Counted from the first letter of the stretch, positions 21,901-34,341 are shown. The stretch: 64,000 nt of DNA from Laburnicola sp. R22_1 (GCA_014281115.1 JACONQ010000020.1:744001-808000), one strand, 5' to 3'. Numbers and translations: made by a program. Notes: generated from the letters alone by a model not told the origin.

Positions 21901-22372
21901 ATGGTGCTCAGTTTTTCTGCCGCCCGTCAGCTCTCCTCGTGCTCGTGCCTGGCACCATGCCACACTCACCCAAATCAAGCACGTTCCCGCCGCGGCTTGT
22001 GTCCAGTCCCAGCGTCGCATTGCAGGTCGGGCAGTGTTGCGAGTCAAACTCGCGGATGTATTCGTAAAAGCAGGCTTCGTGAGAGACATGGCCGCAGGAG
22101 AGCTGGAGTATGCGCTCGCCGCGGAGGGTATGCTCCAAGGGCTCCTCGCAGACAGCACACTCGCTGCCGATGAAGGTTCGCTCGCGACGGGTGCGAGACC
22201 GTTCGATGTCGAGCACGCCGGCCATGCCTCTGCCAGACCGCGGAGGCGGTTGCTCGTCGAGCGTCGTGTTGTTGCTGAAGAAGGCGTGGTTCGAACGAGA
22301 CTTGGGCTTGTCGGACGAGCCCTTGGGATTGGAACTGCGCGAGCCGGGACGAAAGCCTCCTAGAAAAGACAT
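18946..22372 (-). CDS. RING-PH-VWA protein, Ste5/Far1-like signalling scaffold (1,088 aa)
   Basis: Four exons: 22372-21970, 21916-20221, 20168-19864 and 19808-18946, with introns of 52-55 nt and consistent phases. Residues about 72-117 form a RING (CAVC...CGHVSHEAC...CPTC). A Ser/Arg/Gln-rich linker leads to a PH-like region (about 380-500; ELECYLFSEMLICVKEK ... FHLQFQNRSQLELWRRAL). A VWA-like fold follows (about 565-740; VPLDIVVVIPVSSSM ... DRMGLVTFGSSGGG). The usual MIDAS DxSxS reads PVSSS, so metal binding is probably lost. RING, PH and VWA in this order is the architecture of budding-yeast Ste5 and Far1, scaffolds of the pheromone MAPK and polarity pathways. That role here is inferred from domain order only. 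The C-terminal third is low-complexity with a helical end. Confidence 0.8.
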
Positions 22373-25300
22373 GAGTGGACCGAGCGCAGAGACACGGTTG
22401 CTGTGCTTAATTACTGTGGGCTACCGTTGATCCAAACTCGACCGTCTTGGGCTTTCCCTTGCGATGGATGCTCTTCTTGCGGCTCCGATTGCCTAAAAGC
22501 CCCAGTTCGAAGAGGTTGTGCTCGATGTCCGAGGACAAGTGCTTTACACGAAGGAGTTGGCTGGGTGGGTTCCGACGAGACAAAGCGGATTCGATGGCCG
22601 ACATGGAACCTCAGGAGAGGGCTGGGACTCGCTTCACACTCGTTTCAGCATGAAGAGCGCGGAAGATGGCCCAGGATGAGGCCACGGGCTGGTGGGCTTT
22701 GACAGTCGAGGCAGGACCGTGGGCCCAAGGATGGTTCGGACCGGGAACGGAGCTTTGAAGTGGAGGGACAGGGGAGGAGGCCAGGTAGGCTGAGGGAGCA
22801 GTGCGAGGAATTGGTTCTTGCGATTGAGGCCTGGTGAAGGCAACGACGATCTAGTGTGCCGGAGTCAGTCGGGCAGGAGGTTTTTGCGGGGACCGTGGGC
22901 GGCAGAAGGCTGATAACTCGCGTGCGAGCATGGCGGCCCAGGTTAGGGTGAAGCGAACCGGGCAGAGGCTGCAGGCGGTCTCGCGACCCCTGCGAATGGC
23001 GGACGAGGATGCTGAGTTGGGGCGCGGGCGGAGAGGCTCCATTGGGGAGGTTTGGGCGTGCGTGGCGCTGCGCCACAGCGGCCGCGATTGGCAAATAGAT
23101 TACCGCTTGACTCAGGCCGCATGGGAACTGAGTACGGTATGCCTTCATCGCACGCGTGCGTGGGACCTGGTGGGACCCGCTCGGCCGCCGCCGCACTGTG
23201 CTGCATCGCCTCCTGCTACTGTACAGCAAGCACCGTCCGTCCCTGTGGCTCCATTTTGCCTGAACAACAACTCCCAAACGACGCCCGCACTTTTGGCCGT
23301 GGAGCCTCACGCCTTGCCACCTAGTACAAACGCGTCCATCGCCTGCGGCTATACTGTAAACTTTGCCGGGCGCGGTGCATCGTCGGATCAGACCATTTGG
23401 GCGCTGCTCACTGCTCGGGGTATCGCTGTCTGGGAGCCCCCTGGCGACACCCACCACCTGGACTGGGACTTGCTCTGACAGCGACAGGCGAAACGGCGCA
23501 ATGTTGGGACCTTCTGACAAGACGCTGGGCGTTTGCCCTGCACGTAATGGCCGCAAAAGTTTCGCCATGTACTACAACATCACATCTAGATGTGAATCAG
23601 CGGACAGTGGACGGTGATGACCATCATGAGCGCCGTCAAACGTACTTGCCGGTCCCTCCTCTCGCGTGGCAACCACGAGGACCACGCTGAGCCCTAGAGG
23701 CGAACAGTAACAATAATAAGCCCGTGTGGCACCCACACTAGCATGATTTCGTGGCCAACGCCGGCAGGACCACTCTCCGGCTTCAGCAAACCTTCGCGCA
23801 CGAATTTCACCTTGGCGACAGGTACTCAGTCTCTGTTGGCTACCGATACAAAGGGGTAGATGCCATTGTGGAAAGCCGATTCGAAGCACCGTGTCAGCTG
23901 CCAAATCTTCCTGTATGTACCGACGAAGGACATGGTTGCTGGTGATCAACAGTTCCGGATCTTCGCATACGGGCACGTCCGAACTGTAATCCAACATCAT
24001 CCCACAGCACACACATACTAATCCCTCCCTACGCCTACGACACCGTACTCGACGCTATCATTTTCCTCATTCATTTGGTAGAGACCCGTTCACGCAACGC
24101 GGCACCATCTCGAGGCCCTTCTCGAGGCCTTCCACACGTCTCATATTGATTGCCTCGGTTTCAACGCTGGGCGCTGTCCTTCCTACCTAGGCTATTCCCT
24201 CCGCCTCGCGGGGCGACCCTCTTGTTGTAGGTCTGTGGCGTTTTATTGACGGTAATGAACGCCCGCGCAGGGTAACTGTCGTGCATGGCCTCCACGTGTG
24301 TTCCCAACATGGAGTACGGGGTACAATTGCGATTCGCTGCCTGACCCAACGCCATATGCATAGGGCGTTTGATACGTCAGTGGGGTGACCCCGGCAGGCC
24401 TTGTACCACCGCGTCATGCTATGGCGAGTATCAGGCCTCGCGTCGGCTTTCCCGGCAAACTGGGCTTGCATACCGACACTCAGGGTGCACCTGTTCTACT
24501 TGCTACCGTCTCCCGAGATGTGGTTGACGGACCGAATCTGGAAAGTTCCACCAAAGGTTATAGGCGCACTAACTTTAGAACCGTCCCTAAAAAGGGTCTC
24601 GTATGCATTTTGAACTCCTGACACTTCACCCCTGCCCCCCTTCTTCACGTTTTCCAGAACTTCTCGGCGTTGGGAGCTGAAAAACAACCGAATCTGGGTT
24701 CATCGGTTGTGGCTTGGACCCTTTTCCCAAGCTGTTTGTGGGTTCTTTTCCATATTCACAGTCTCTCCCACCGCCACTGTCCAGCTCTTGTTGCTACCTT
24801 GGGTATCTTTATTGTACCACGAATGCGCAACCCACTCCCTGCATTCGCTCCCATTCCCAGCATTGGATCGACAGCGGGGTTACCCATCCACGACGCCCTC
24901 GCATAACCTCAGACGATATTTTCCACTATTGTATATCTTAGCCACCTCTCTAGCGGCGGGGAAGGCGGCAAGCCTCACGGCGGCTTTGACACGTAGGCCA
25001 CCTCTCCGAAACCACAGTCACACATGCACATGCACACACACACACCATGCAAAGATACAATAAAGCAGTGCATAGGAATAGGAATAGTAGCGTGTTTACT
25101 AAGGCGGGCGCATAGCGCTACGGGCGCGATTACGCGGATGCGGGGTGCAACCGCGCATGTCGACTACATGCGAGTGGTGGCCCGCGTGAAGTGAGTGTTG
25201 GAAAATGTTGGATCGAGAGCCGACTGACGTTGTCCGAACAAGTGCTGTCAAGGTACCGAATGCATACGACTACCTACAACGGCACACCCACCTACATTCC

Positions 25301-26194
25301 CGCCTTACTTGCATGTAAAAATAGCGCAAGGTCCCCCCAACAAGCGCGCAAGACATAGCATAACTAAGTAGTCTAGGGTATCCACAACGACGCGCGTGGG
25401 TGAGGCTTTCATCATCGCAAGACCGCGTTTTGAGGTCTCTCCTCTAATATACGGTAGCAAGTCAGATGTCAACGTATTCCATGTATGCGTGACTTACTTG
25501 CCCGTCGCGCAGCCCCTCATACGAGCACAAGCGACAACCTGCTGCACTCCGAAAACGGTGAATGGTCCCAAACAAGGCTCATGAGACGCGTAGCGCATCA
25601 GTCGAAATGAATAGGAAATGGGATTCAAAAGCGGGTTCGATGTGCAATGCTCGTTGCGGTGATGCCCGTCGGAGCTTACGAACTGAGCTGAACACATGGA
25701 TCCTAGGACCTGTGCCTGACTAATCCAAGTGTCGATATTTCAGATTCATGCCATGTCCTTCGGTTCATGACATTATCTATCACCCATCATCTCGCAAGCT
25801 CTAACACTGTGCAGCCAACGTACCTTGATCTTTATCGTATCATCTTGCTTCGCGTGTTTTTGGGCTCACAGCACAAGAACGCAGTTGTTTGACTTGGGAC
25901 AAGTCGAGCTGAGGTAGCAGAATGACGCACTGTGAATCAGATTTAATATGTTTCCATTCATTCAAATGCCGCTTGTAGCTATCTGGCGCATGGAAATAGC
26001 TTTTGAATAGGCCATGCAATCATGTACCAGCCGTGGAAACGCCTACCCGAACCCACTCAATTTCCTCGCGCACTTAGGCAAGCGGTTCCCGAACGCCAGT
26101 AAATGGTTGGCTTTGCTCACTTGCAACTGGCTGATTGGATGATTGCCTTGTTGTGAGAAGCCAGGAGCGTTGCCGCGAACTTTGGATCTTGGGC
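22373..26194. other. 3.8-kb stretch without a convincing gene
   Basis: Upstream of the RING-PH-VWA gene and downstream of the RRM-like gene. A minus-strand frame at 22645-23568 (307 codons) is Arg/Ser/Pro-rich with no domain and is overlapped by open frames on the other strand, so it is likely chance in GC-rich DNA. The same holds for 23572-24012. A CA-rich repeat lies at 25021-25046. A long 5' UTR or a noncoding RNA is possible but not shown. Confidence 0.4.
25021..25046 (+). repeat. CA-rich microsatellite
   Basis: CACATGCACATG followed by (CA)n in intergenic DNA. Confidence 0.7.
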
Positions 26195-28682
26195 CTAGTA
26201 AAAACCGCCGGACTTCTCGCTCTCGTCCTCCTCCCTGAAGTGCACACCCTGAGCAGTCTCGCACGGATCAGGAGCATAGACAATGTTGCAATGCTCCCAC
26301 TCCATGTCGTCCATGAGTTCGCGCTTGAACTGGAGGGCGCTGTAGATGTTTGCAAAGCGGAATTCGATGTAGAAGCGCTGTTGTCAAGTTAGCAAAGTCT
26401 CTCAAAGTCCTAAAGTCGAAGAGAAATCCAGCGGCACATTCTCAACTTCCTATATGTCAGATGAAACCATCGGACGACAAAATCCGTGGATCTTACAGGT
26501 TAGCAATATGCACGGGACAAAGGGATAACTTACACCCTGAGCGGCTTTTCCTCGCTTGATCCTGTCGACCTCTCGTTTTGACTGGCCTTTGCCACGCGCC
26601 AACTTCAAAAGCACCATATCAGACCAGTCATCATCCGCACCCAATGCCCGAACACAGCGAGAAGCGTCACCTTCGGCGCAGTTGCGTATGTTGTCGTTAG
26701 TCGAATTTGGTCCAGGTGTCTTTTCCACGAAGATGACATTCTTCTTGTCTCCAGGGACGATGATTCCGTTCTCGGTAGCCTTGAAGTACTTCTGACAACT
26801 CTCCGCAGTAAGGAATTTGACGATCGCGTGAGTTGTGCCAGGTTGAGGTAGCTGGAGAGACTCGAGTCTACCACCCCACACTAGAGCTTGCAACTGGTTG
26901 ATACTATAGATCCCAGAAACACCCTTGAGCATACATGTGCGATATTCGGCGGCTTTCTCTCGTTTCTCACGAGTCGGCCATGATTTCAGGCCTTCCAGAG
27001 GATCTTGAAAAGCATTCCCTGGACCAGAGCTATTGGTGGATTTGGGTGCAGTCGCAGTCGGAGGCGCTGCATCCTTGTCATTTGGCAAGGTGCTCATGAT
27101 TGCTTTGCAGAGCCCAACGACGTCGTCGAGGTTTTCGATGGTGATCAACCCCTCCTCTACAAACTCAGCGCACATGTAAAGAAAGTCACCCTCGCCTTTG
27201 ACCAAAGTGTCTTCGATGTGATCCTTAGTGACAGGCTGTGCCGCTTTGTTCAGACCTTTGAGATGGGCGGCCATCGCACCCAAGTATCGAGCCTTGAGTC
27301 CCTCTACAGCATCAGGCTCGAGCTTTGCCGAGGGCGCATACGGGCGGCGCAATTTGATGATGACGTTCTTGACCAGGTCGGCAGTGGACGCCTTATCGAC
27401 AGGGACTAATGTGAGGTATTTGGAGGCTTTCTGCCTGTACTCGCGCTCGACATCGTGCGGGCTAGCGGCCTCGGACTTGATGCCTGCTTTTGTTAACGGT
27501 GCTTCTATGTGTTATGAGAAAAAGAGTAGAGCTTGGATTCGTGGTAAAGAAGGTGAGCTACTGGCATCAATAGAACAGATCATGAGTTACTTACTCGATG
27601 GGTTACTCAATGGGTTCTCAAGCGAGCGCTCTTCCTGCTTTTCCAGAGCAGGTGACATCTCCACATTCTCAACAGGCTCCTCCTTAATAGCCACGAGGCC
27701 ACCAGGCGATGGTGTCTGACGTCCCTTGACCTCTGGAGTGGAAGGGGACTCGCGGGGTACGGTCGTAGACTTTGGAGTTGGAGATGGCTGCGCCGTAGAA
27801 TTCAGTCGAGCGTACAACTCGTCGATAGCGGACTCAGCGTCGTTCGACGGCTCCTTGGTAGTCAATCGAGCGAACAGCTTGTCGATAGCGGACTCAGCGT
27901 CGTCATGAGACGAGGTAGCGGTCTCCAGTGCCACAGGAGGCGTCGCGGTCACGCTGGCGGCCGGCTTCGATGTCTCATGTCTGTGAGGTGAGCAACGTGC
28001 TCGCATTGGGCCATAAAAAGCAAGTGGTGTTACGTACCCGTCTTCTACCTTCGGCGTCGTGTTGACTGGGCCTGCACGAGGGGTGCTGGGACTCGATTGC
28101 ACGGGTCCAGCAGGACGCGCGACCTTGACTGTAGCCTTCTTCAGGCTGAAGTTCGTCGGGGACGCCGTCGGCTGCACAGCTAGGTTGCTGCTGCTGCGAG
28201 CATCTTGGGAGCCGTATGACGAGCGAGGGCCTCGCGGCGGGCCGCCATGTAGCAGGGCGCGGTTCATGGCTGGATTTGAACGAGCTGGAGACTCGAATCA
28301 ACCTTGATTGTGAACACGAGACGTGGGTTACATACCTTGAGATGCAGCTACCGTTTGCTTGGGCGAGGGTGGTGGAGAAGGAAGCGAGGGTGGTGGCGAC
28401 CGAGGTGGTGGTTGGGTTTGTTGTGGAGGAGCCGGAGCTGCGCGCAAACGCTCGTTGTTGCCGTTGCCGTGGTGAGGCCGGACGCTGCTGCTTCTTTGGG
28501 TCGGGTGAGAATGCGCACGAGGTAAGAGAGCGACCCCGGGGATGCGCGAACTCAACAGCCTGCGAACCTCTCTTGGTCACCTTGAGTCGCTGAAAATCTT
28601 GGATGCAGGACTCCAGATACGCTTGGTACCGCTTATCCTCGCTGTTGCGAGGCCGAATCGGAGGAAGGATCCCGCTAGGCAT
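26195..28682 (-). CDS. Uncharacterised protein with two C-terminal RRM-like modules
   Basis: The downstream exons are clear: 28284-28038, 27980-27595, 27504-26534 and 26377-26195, with matching phases and good GT/AG signals. The 5' part begins at ATG 28682 (MPSGILPPIRPRNSEDKRY). One more intron must lie between there and 28336, but I could not fix its borders; candidates start at 28620 or 28551 and end near 28485. The N-terminal half is Pro/Ser-rich and contains two copies of DAESAIDxLxARL (27806-27905). The C-terminal half has VSGIYSINQLQALVWGGRL, then FLTAESCQKYFKATENGI, SRCVRALG and, in the last exon, RFYIEFRFANIYSALQFKREL with WEHCNIVYAPDPC. This is the beta-strand and helix spacing of degenerate RRM pairs in filamentous fungi. 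A role in RNA binding is inferred, not proven. Confidence 0.72.
27806..27905 (-). repeat. Tandem duplication inside the RRM-like gene
   Basis: Two nearly identical blocks of about 63 bp, each carrying GATAGCGGACTCAGCGTCGT, encode DAESAIDELYARL and DAESAIDKLFARL. The unit is a whole number of codons, so the frame is kept. Confidence 0.8.
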
Positions 28683-29078
28683 GAGACACCATTTGCAAAT
28701 AGTGGTGTAGTAGAGGGAGAGAGCGGAAAGCGACGTAGGGGAAGTTGAAGCAGGTGGCCAAGAGAAAAGGGACAGTGACGGACGACCACGCAATTCCATC
28801 AACCACCACTACTTGAAATCGGTGGGGTCGGGCGCAGCAGAAGTGACAAACAAAAAAGAGGGACCAGAAATAGACAGGACGAAACAGAAAAACCCCAAAG
28901 CAGCATGCGTTACTTACTCGGTAGCGACACCTCTTTGCTTGCATAGGTACACCACATCAGGTCTGTCGACTATCTAGACAAAATATGCTACAATGCAATT
29001 ACCCACATTCATATTGTACATGATGATTGCAGCCACGAAACAGCAATCCTATCGTACAGAGTCTCTCTAAATTATCAA
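28683..29078. other. Short intergenic region
   Basis: It holds the 5' region of the RRM-like gene and the 3' end of MEF2. A good donor-like site on the minus strand (GTAAGTAACG, near 28918-28909) may mark a 5' UTR intron of the RRM-like gene. Confidence 0.4.
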
Positions 29079-32002
29079 TCATATAAACTCTCTCATGGTG
29101 TCCATAACGTCTTTCTGCCTCTGCGTTCCCATCCTTTCGAATCCATCCACGCTCATTACAAACGTGCCCCGACCTCCGGTCAATGCTCGCAACTGGTTCA
29201 GATACCCCACCATCTCTTTCAATGGCACCCGCGCCACAATCTGCCGCTGACTGTCCGCGAGCCCAGAACCCACGTCACCGGTTCCGGAAGAAAACGGATC
29301 GGGAGGAGCATAGATCTGGCTAGGGTCAATGATCGGAAGCTCAGACGTGAGAGGGGTCGTAGGAATGGGGGTGTCGGAGGCATCGAGCGAGAGCACTTGC
29401 CCACCGCGGGCCGAGGTGAGATCCTGTACAACCGCACCGAGGGATGCTTCATTTACGAATATGGTGGCGAGCATGACGGGCTCCATAAGGACTGCTGGGC
29501 TGTTATCGCAAGCAGCCTTTAAGCCATTGGCCACAGCCGTTCGAGTAGCCATTGAGATAGCGGTCATCGTGGTTTCGTTGAACAGGTGCGCTGCCGTGTC
29601 TAGGGTGATCTCAACCCTCGTGTTAGAGACCGGGTAACCGTTGTAGGGTCCGCGAGCCAGTGCTGCAGATGTGCCTGAGTGCATGGACGAAAGGATGCCC
29701 GGGAGGCTGAGGTGGGATGGAAGGTGGTTATTGTGGTCGCTGGAGTCGTGTCGGTTGAGATTGGGGTGCGAGATATGTACACTGGAGTTGTCGTGGAGAG
29801 TGTATGTTGTTTCGAAGGGACCATCTTCCGGTTGCGTTTGTTCGGATATAGACATAGGTACGACCGGGTCATCGATGTGGGATAGAGCCACGTTTATGCC
29901 TGCTTTCGCTGGCTTACTAGCTATGGGCTTCTCAAAGATGTAAGTAGTTGCCGGCGTAGAAGATGTTATGGTCTCGCGATATCCAATCTCGATTTTACCA
30001 ATGCGTGCTTTGGCTTTGAAGTCGTTTAGCAAGCGCTCACGGGCAATCTCGAGGTGAAGATCGCCCATGCCCGCAAGATGAGTTTGGCCACTTTCTTCGT
30101 CAACAGACAGTTGTAAGCTGGGATCTTCTCTTAAAAGAATGGCCAGACTATCCTGCACATGCTTCTGTTCGCTCAGGCTGTGCGGTTCGATGCTGGTAAA
30201 GAAGACTGGGGGCGGGACATTGATGGGTCTTAATTGTAAGCTGTTTAGACCGCCCGGCGGTTGCGCTTTCATCTGCAAGCCCTTGTACACTATGAGCGTG
30301 TCCCCTGTCCGGGCATGTTTCAGACCTGGAATGACGCCTATCTGACCTGAGGGTATGGAGTCAACCTCCCTCGCGTCATTTGCGTACATTTTGAGAAGGC
30401 GAGGCGCGCGTTCCGCGAGATGTAGATTTGTATTATAGAGAATCGAGCCGCGATCGAGCGTGCCACTATACACGCGGACATAGACCAGGATCCCACGTTT
30501 GGGGTCGTTCACCACCTTGAAGGCTAGGGCGCAGGCCGAGAGGTTGCGGACTTCCGGAACACTGAGAGTCATGCCGTCCTTGTGGTCCTTCTTGCGCGCT
30601 TGCAGGGAGGTTTTCGAGGCTGTACTAAGTAGAGAAGAGAGAGTGCTGCTCTGGTTGGAAACACTAATCTCAGGATCAGGTCGTTCGAGTGGAGACGGAA
30701 GCAAATCGACAACAGAGTCCAGAAGGGGCTGTACACCGATGTTACGGAAGCTGGCTCCAGCAAAGACAGGTATAACCATTTGTGGAGCGTGGAGAACAGT
30801 GCGTCGAAGGGCTTGCATAATCTGGAGGCCTGGAATGGCGAGATGGTCTTCGTTATGTTCAAGAAAGAGCTCCACTATGGTATCATCGTGATCGCTCAGA
30901 AGTTCGACTAATGCAATGCGAGCCTTCCTGATTTCATCGGCGAAGCTCTTGTCAGTAACATCAAGTTGTTGCAGAGTGAAGGGTTGGATCTGGCTGCCGT
31001 CGGTTGAGCCTTGCCACATTAGGCCTCTCAGATGGACGGCGTCACCGACGCCAATGAAGTCGCCATTGCCGCCTGTCCACCAAGGAATCTGACATACTGC
31101 TGGCCGTCCATGCAACCGTACACCAATCTCCTTCACAGTCCGCGAAAAAGCTGCACCGACACGGTCTAACTTATTCACAAAGATGATCCTAGGAATCTGG
31201 TATTGACCGGCTTGCGTCCAAACTTTTTCCGTCTGGGCTTCCACGCCGGCGACACCGTCAAGGATGCATACTGCACCATCGAGCACACGCAGCGAACGGA
31301 GCACTTCAAAGGTGAAGTCTGCATGACCAGGCGTGTCGATGAGATTGACGTTGTGGGTTACTGACGAGTATGGTACAGCGTCGAAAGACGTAGGTGGCTG
31401 AGCAGGAGGAGCTTGAGGGTCCCTTGGAGGCCAGTCGAAGGTGATTGCCGCAGATTGAATGGTGATGCCTCGTGCTCGTTCAGCGGGTAGAAAGTCGGTA
31501 ACAGTCGAACCCTCATCGACATCTGTATCAGGTCAGGGCGGAACTGGACAGACGGCATTCATCTCAGGATTATCGATCCGAACAAGCCCAGTCTATGAGG
31601 AAGAAGCTGAAAACACAAGGAGAAAACTTTGAAGCAACCATAGACTTGCCAGCTGCCAGCAGTCATGGAGACGGAGGGAGTACTGATATGGAGATGACAG
31701 ATGAGGAAGCAGCGACGCTAGACGACGAAGAAAAGTTTATCCTACCTCCTATTCTTCTCGTATACCCGCCATAATAGAGCATGCGCTCCGTCGTGGTGGT
31801 TTTGCCCTACGTGAATCAGCCACAGGCATATCGTGCATGATTCTGTACTCACAGCATCGATATGAGCGATGATGCCAATGTTTCTCGTGGTTTTGGATAG
31901 CTGGTCTAGCTGGGGCCTGGCTTGCGTCGAAAGCAGCCGCCTCGGGGCTTTCACATTGTGTCGAATGACTCGACGAGCACAACATGCCCATCCAAGCCAC
32001 AT
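29079..32002 (-). CDS. MEF2: Mitochondrial elongation factor G2 / ribosome-releasing factor 2
   Basis: Exons 32002-31853, 31806-31746 and 31522-29079 give 884 aa. This GTPase works with the mitochondrial ribosome-recycling factor to split ribosomes after termination. All GTPase motifs are present: [14 protein letters not shown] (P-loop, split exactly by intron 1 between DA and GKT), [10 protein letters not shown] (switch I), DTPGHADF (G3) and FVNKLDR (G4). EF-G domains II to V follow, including [12 protein letters not shown] and a C-terminal [12 protein letters not shown]. The N-terminus ([15 protein letters not shown]...) is basic and lacks acidic residues, as in a mitochondrial presequence. 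Intron 2 is unusually long here (223 nt). It shares a 235-bp divergent upstream region with VPS17. Confidence 0.92.
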
Positions 32003-32237
32003 ACCCAAAGCTATACAGGGCCGGCGGCGATGGGAAACGAAGTGTGAGGGATCAAGGCGTGGGAGCGACACGTGACAGCATCGAGTCGGGTCGGGATGAC
32101 GCGCGCCTTCCGCATGGCGACAAGCGCGCCAAGAGCACTTGGGCTTGCTCAACGGCAGCAAGGCGGCCACCCAGTGCAACTTGAGAGCTCGCCAACGCCC
32201 ACGGTGCCCTCCTCTCGTCCCAATTGTTGCCGCCGTC
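32003..32237. promoter_or_regulatory. Divergent intergenic region between MEF2 and VPS17
   Basis: Only 235 bp separate the two start codons, so both promoters must overlap here or extend into the 5' ends of the genes. No classical TATA box is evident. Confidence 0.6.
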
Positions 32238-34143
32238 ATGGACTATTCCGCACACGATCCCGACCATCCAGCTGGAGGCGATCCGTGGGCATCCTCCCCG
32301 AAGCACGGCCGGTCCAGCTTCGGCCAGCCTCCCACCAGCGACATCCCCTCGTCGCCGCTGCCCCCGCAAGCCTCTCCCTACGGCCAGGACTCGGAACACT
32401 ATGGCTACATGGGCGACCACGGCTCGCAGAACCGGCCCAGCACCGCGTCTGAGAACGGCGACGCCGCGCAGCCCCCACCGCACAATTCCACGCCCGATGA
32501 CCAGAACGCCCAGCAGCAGCAACAGCAGCATCAAGCTTCGGCGCACGGCCAGCAAGGGCACAGCCAGCCCCAGCGCTACCATGGAAACCGCCAGCAGCGA
32601 CCGCAGACTCACTACAAGCTTCAAGCCAAGGTGACGGGTCTGGAGCGCACCGGCAAGAAGGACCCTATCCTCCGGTTCGACGTCTATGTATGTTGCATGC
32701 TTCCGCGCTCCCGCGCTCGCGTTGGAGGCGCCTGCGTGGACAGAGTGTGCGGCTAATCCGTACTTGCAGACAAACCTGCCCAAATTCCGCACGACCCAGT
32801 TCCGCGATGTCCGACGACTACACTCCGAGTTCGTCAAGCTCGCAGAGCATCTCATATCAGCATGCCCGGAAGCCATGGTGCCCGCAGTACCGCCTGCGAC
32901 TACGGCCGCCGGTGCTGGAACAGACGAGGACGAAGCGCGTGTCAAGGCATCTATACAGCGATGGCTGAACGTGGTATGCACCAACGACGTGCTGATACGA
33001 GACGAGGAGATGGTCTTCTTTGTCGAAAGCGATTTCGGATACAGTCCAGTCGTCCGAAGGAAACAGCCGGCAACTGGGGTTCGCCGGAAAGTGATCAAGC
33101 AGTTCGCGCCCCCACCAGACGATACGCCTGAGCTCGCTGCTGCCCGTCCGATCGTGAAGGCTTTCTATTTGGGTACTATGGATACAGAACAGAAACTTGA
33201 GAAAACCGTCAAGGCCAGAAGAAGTAGGCTACCCTTGTTGAAACGTGCCTTTTTGACGCAACGCTAACAAGAATTAGGTCTTGGTGTTGCTGAGTCTGAT
33301 CTCGGACAAAAGCTTGCAGCCATGCACGCGCAGGAAACTCACCCTGGCCTCGGTCTCGCATACCGAAAGCTAGGCAAAGTCATACAAGCAACGGGCGACT
33401 TTCATGCCGCTCAGGGCACGGCCGAAGCGACTACTCTAGGCGACCCCCTCCAGTATCACAGTAGCGACGCGTTCATCGTGAAAGAAACGCTTACCAACCG
33501 CCACATTCTTCTCCGTGAACTGCTGCAAGCGCAAGCCTCAACAAGGTCCCGATTATCAGCCGCAGATCGCTTGAAGGCAAGCTCAAGCGTGAGGAGAGAT
33601 AAAGTCGATGAGGCTATTACCGCGCTGGACGAAGCCCGTAGTCATGAAGACTATCTCATGAAAAAGTCTCAGCGGGTAACAGCGAACCTGCTGCAGGAGC
33701 AAAGAAAATGGTTTGACCGGACCGCGGCTGACATGAGGTACGCGATCCGGGAATACGTTGTGCGCCAAATAGAGGCAGAACGTAGAACACTTGCTACACT
33801 CGAATCCGTGAGGCCCGACATCCGTGCTATAGACGGTAGCGGTGGACTCTCTCGATTGGGCCGCGAGGCGCATCCGACTCACCGCCGCATATCTATGGCG
33901 AGTTCTCAGGGTCCGAAGGGCGATGCCTGGTCCGGCGTCCCAAGACGTCCAGGCGATGGACTTAATCGAAGTGTTAGCGGCACCCTTCCCACCGTCCCTG
34001 GAGTACGAGAAGAGGACGAGGAGGATGAGGCAGGAAACACCACCGGAAGGAAGCGTGCGACTAGTAAGGCTGGCGCGGATGATGATGATGATCGAATTGA
34101 TGCGAAGAACGCGGCAAGCAGGTTAGCTACGACCACATTTTAA
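32238..34143 (+). CDS. VPS17: Retromer sorting nexin Vps17 (PX-BAR)
   Basis: Exons 32238-32687, 32770-33223 and 33278-34143 give 589 aa. Vps17 pairs with Vps5 to form the membrane-bending sorting-nexin part of retromer, which recycles cargo from endosomes to the Golgi. The N-terminal 110 residues are disordered with a Gln run (QQQQQQ). A PX domain follows (YKLQAKVTGLERTGKKDPILRF ... TTQFRDVRRLHSEFVKLAEHL), then AFYLGTMDTEQKLEK and the BAR region (SDLGQKLAAMHAQETHPGLGLAYRKLGK ... LKASSSVRRDKVDEAI). The C-terminal tail is acidic and low-complexity (DDDDD). The PX Arg-Arg/Tyr phosphoinositide motif is degenerate (RRLHSEF). The gene is divergent from MEF2. Confidence 0.88.
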
Positions 34144-34341
34144 AGCAAGCCAGCTTTCCCAGTAGGAGAAAGCCTTTGCATAGTGTAAATTACGAACGAC
34201 GACGGTGGGATCACACGATTCAGAATGTGCATCAACAACTTATTGCTAGCATGTTTTGGGGTTATCTTCGTGCTTTCAAGAGGAGGACCTGTGACTTGAA
34301 GTTCTTACCAGGCTACCATGTAGCAATCGAAGATACTTTGT
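34144..34341. other. 3' flank of VPS17
   Basis: No gene or repeat recognised. Confidence 0.4.

Noticed and set aside
22645..23568. 307-codon open frame on the minus strand
   Set aside because: Arg/Ser/Pro-rich composition, no domain or intron logic, and equally open overlapping frames on the plus strand; typical of GC-rich noncoding DNA.
23572..24012. 146-codon minus-strand frame near 23.6-24 kb
   Set aside because: No hydrophobic, domain or splice signals; composition like the surrounding noncoding DNA.
32052..33098. 348-codon minus-strand open frame
   Set aside because: It lies antisense across VPS17 exons 1-2 and the MEF2-VPS17 intergenic region; its sequence is low-complexity Val/Ala/Arg and explained as a shadow.
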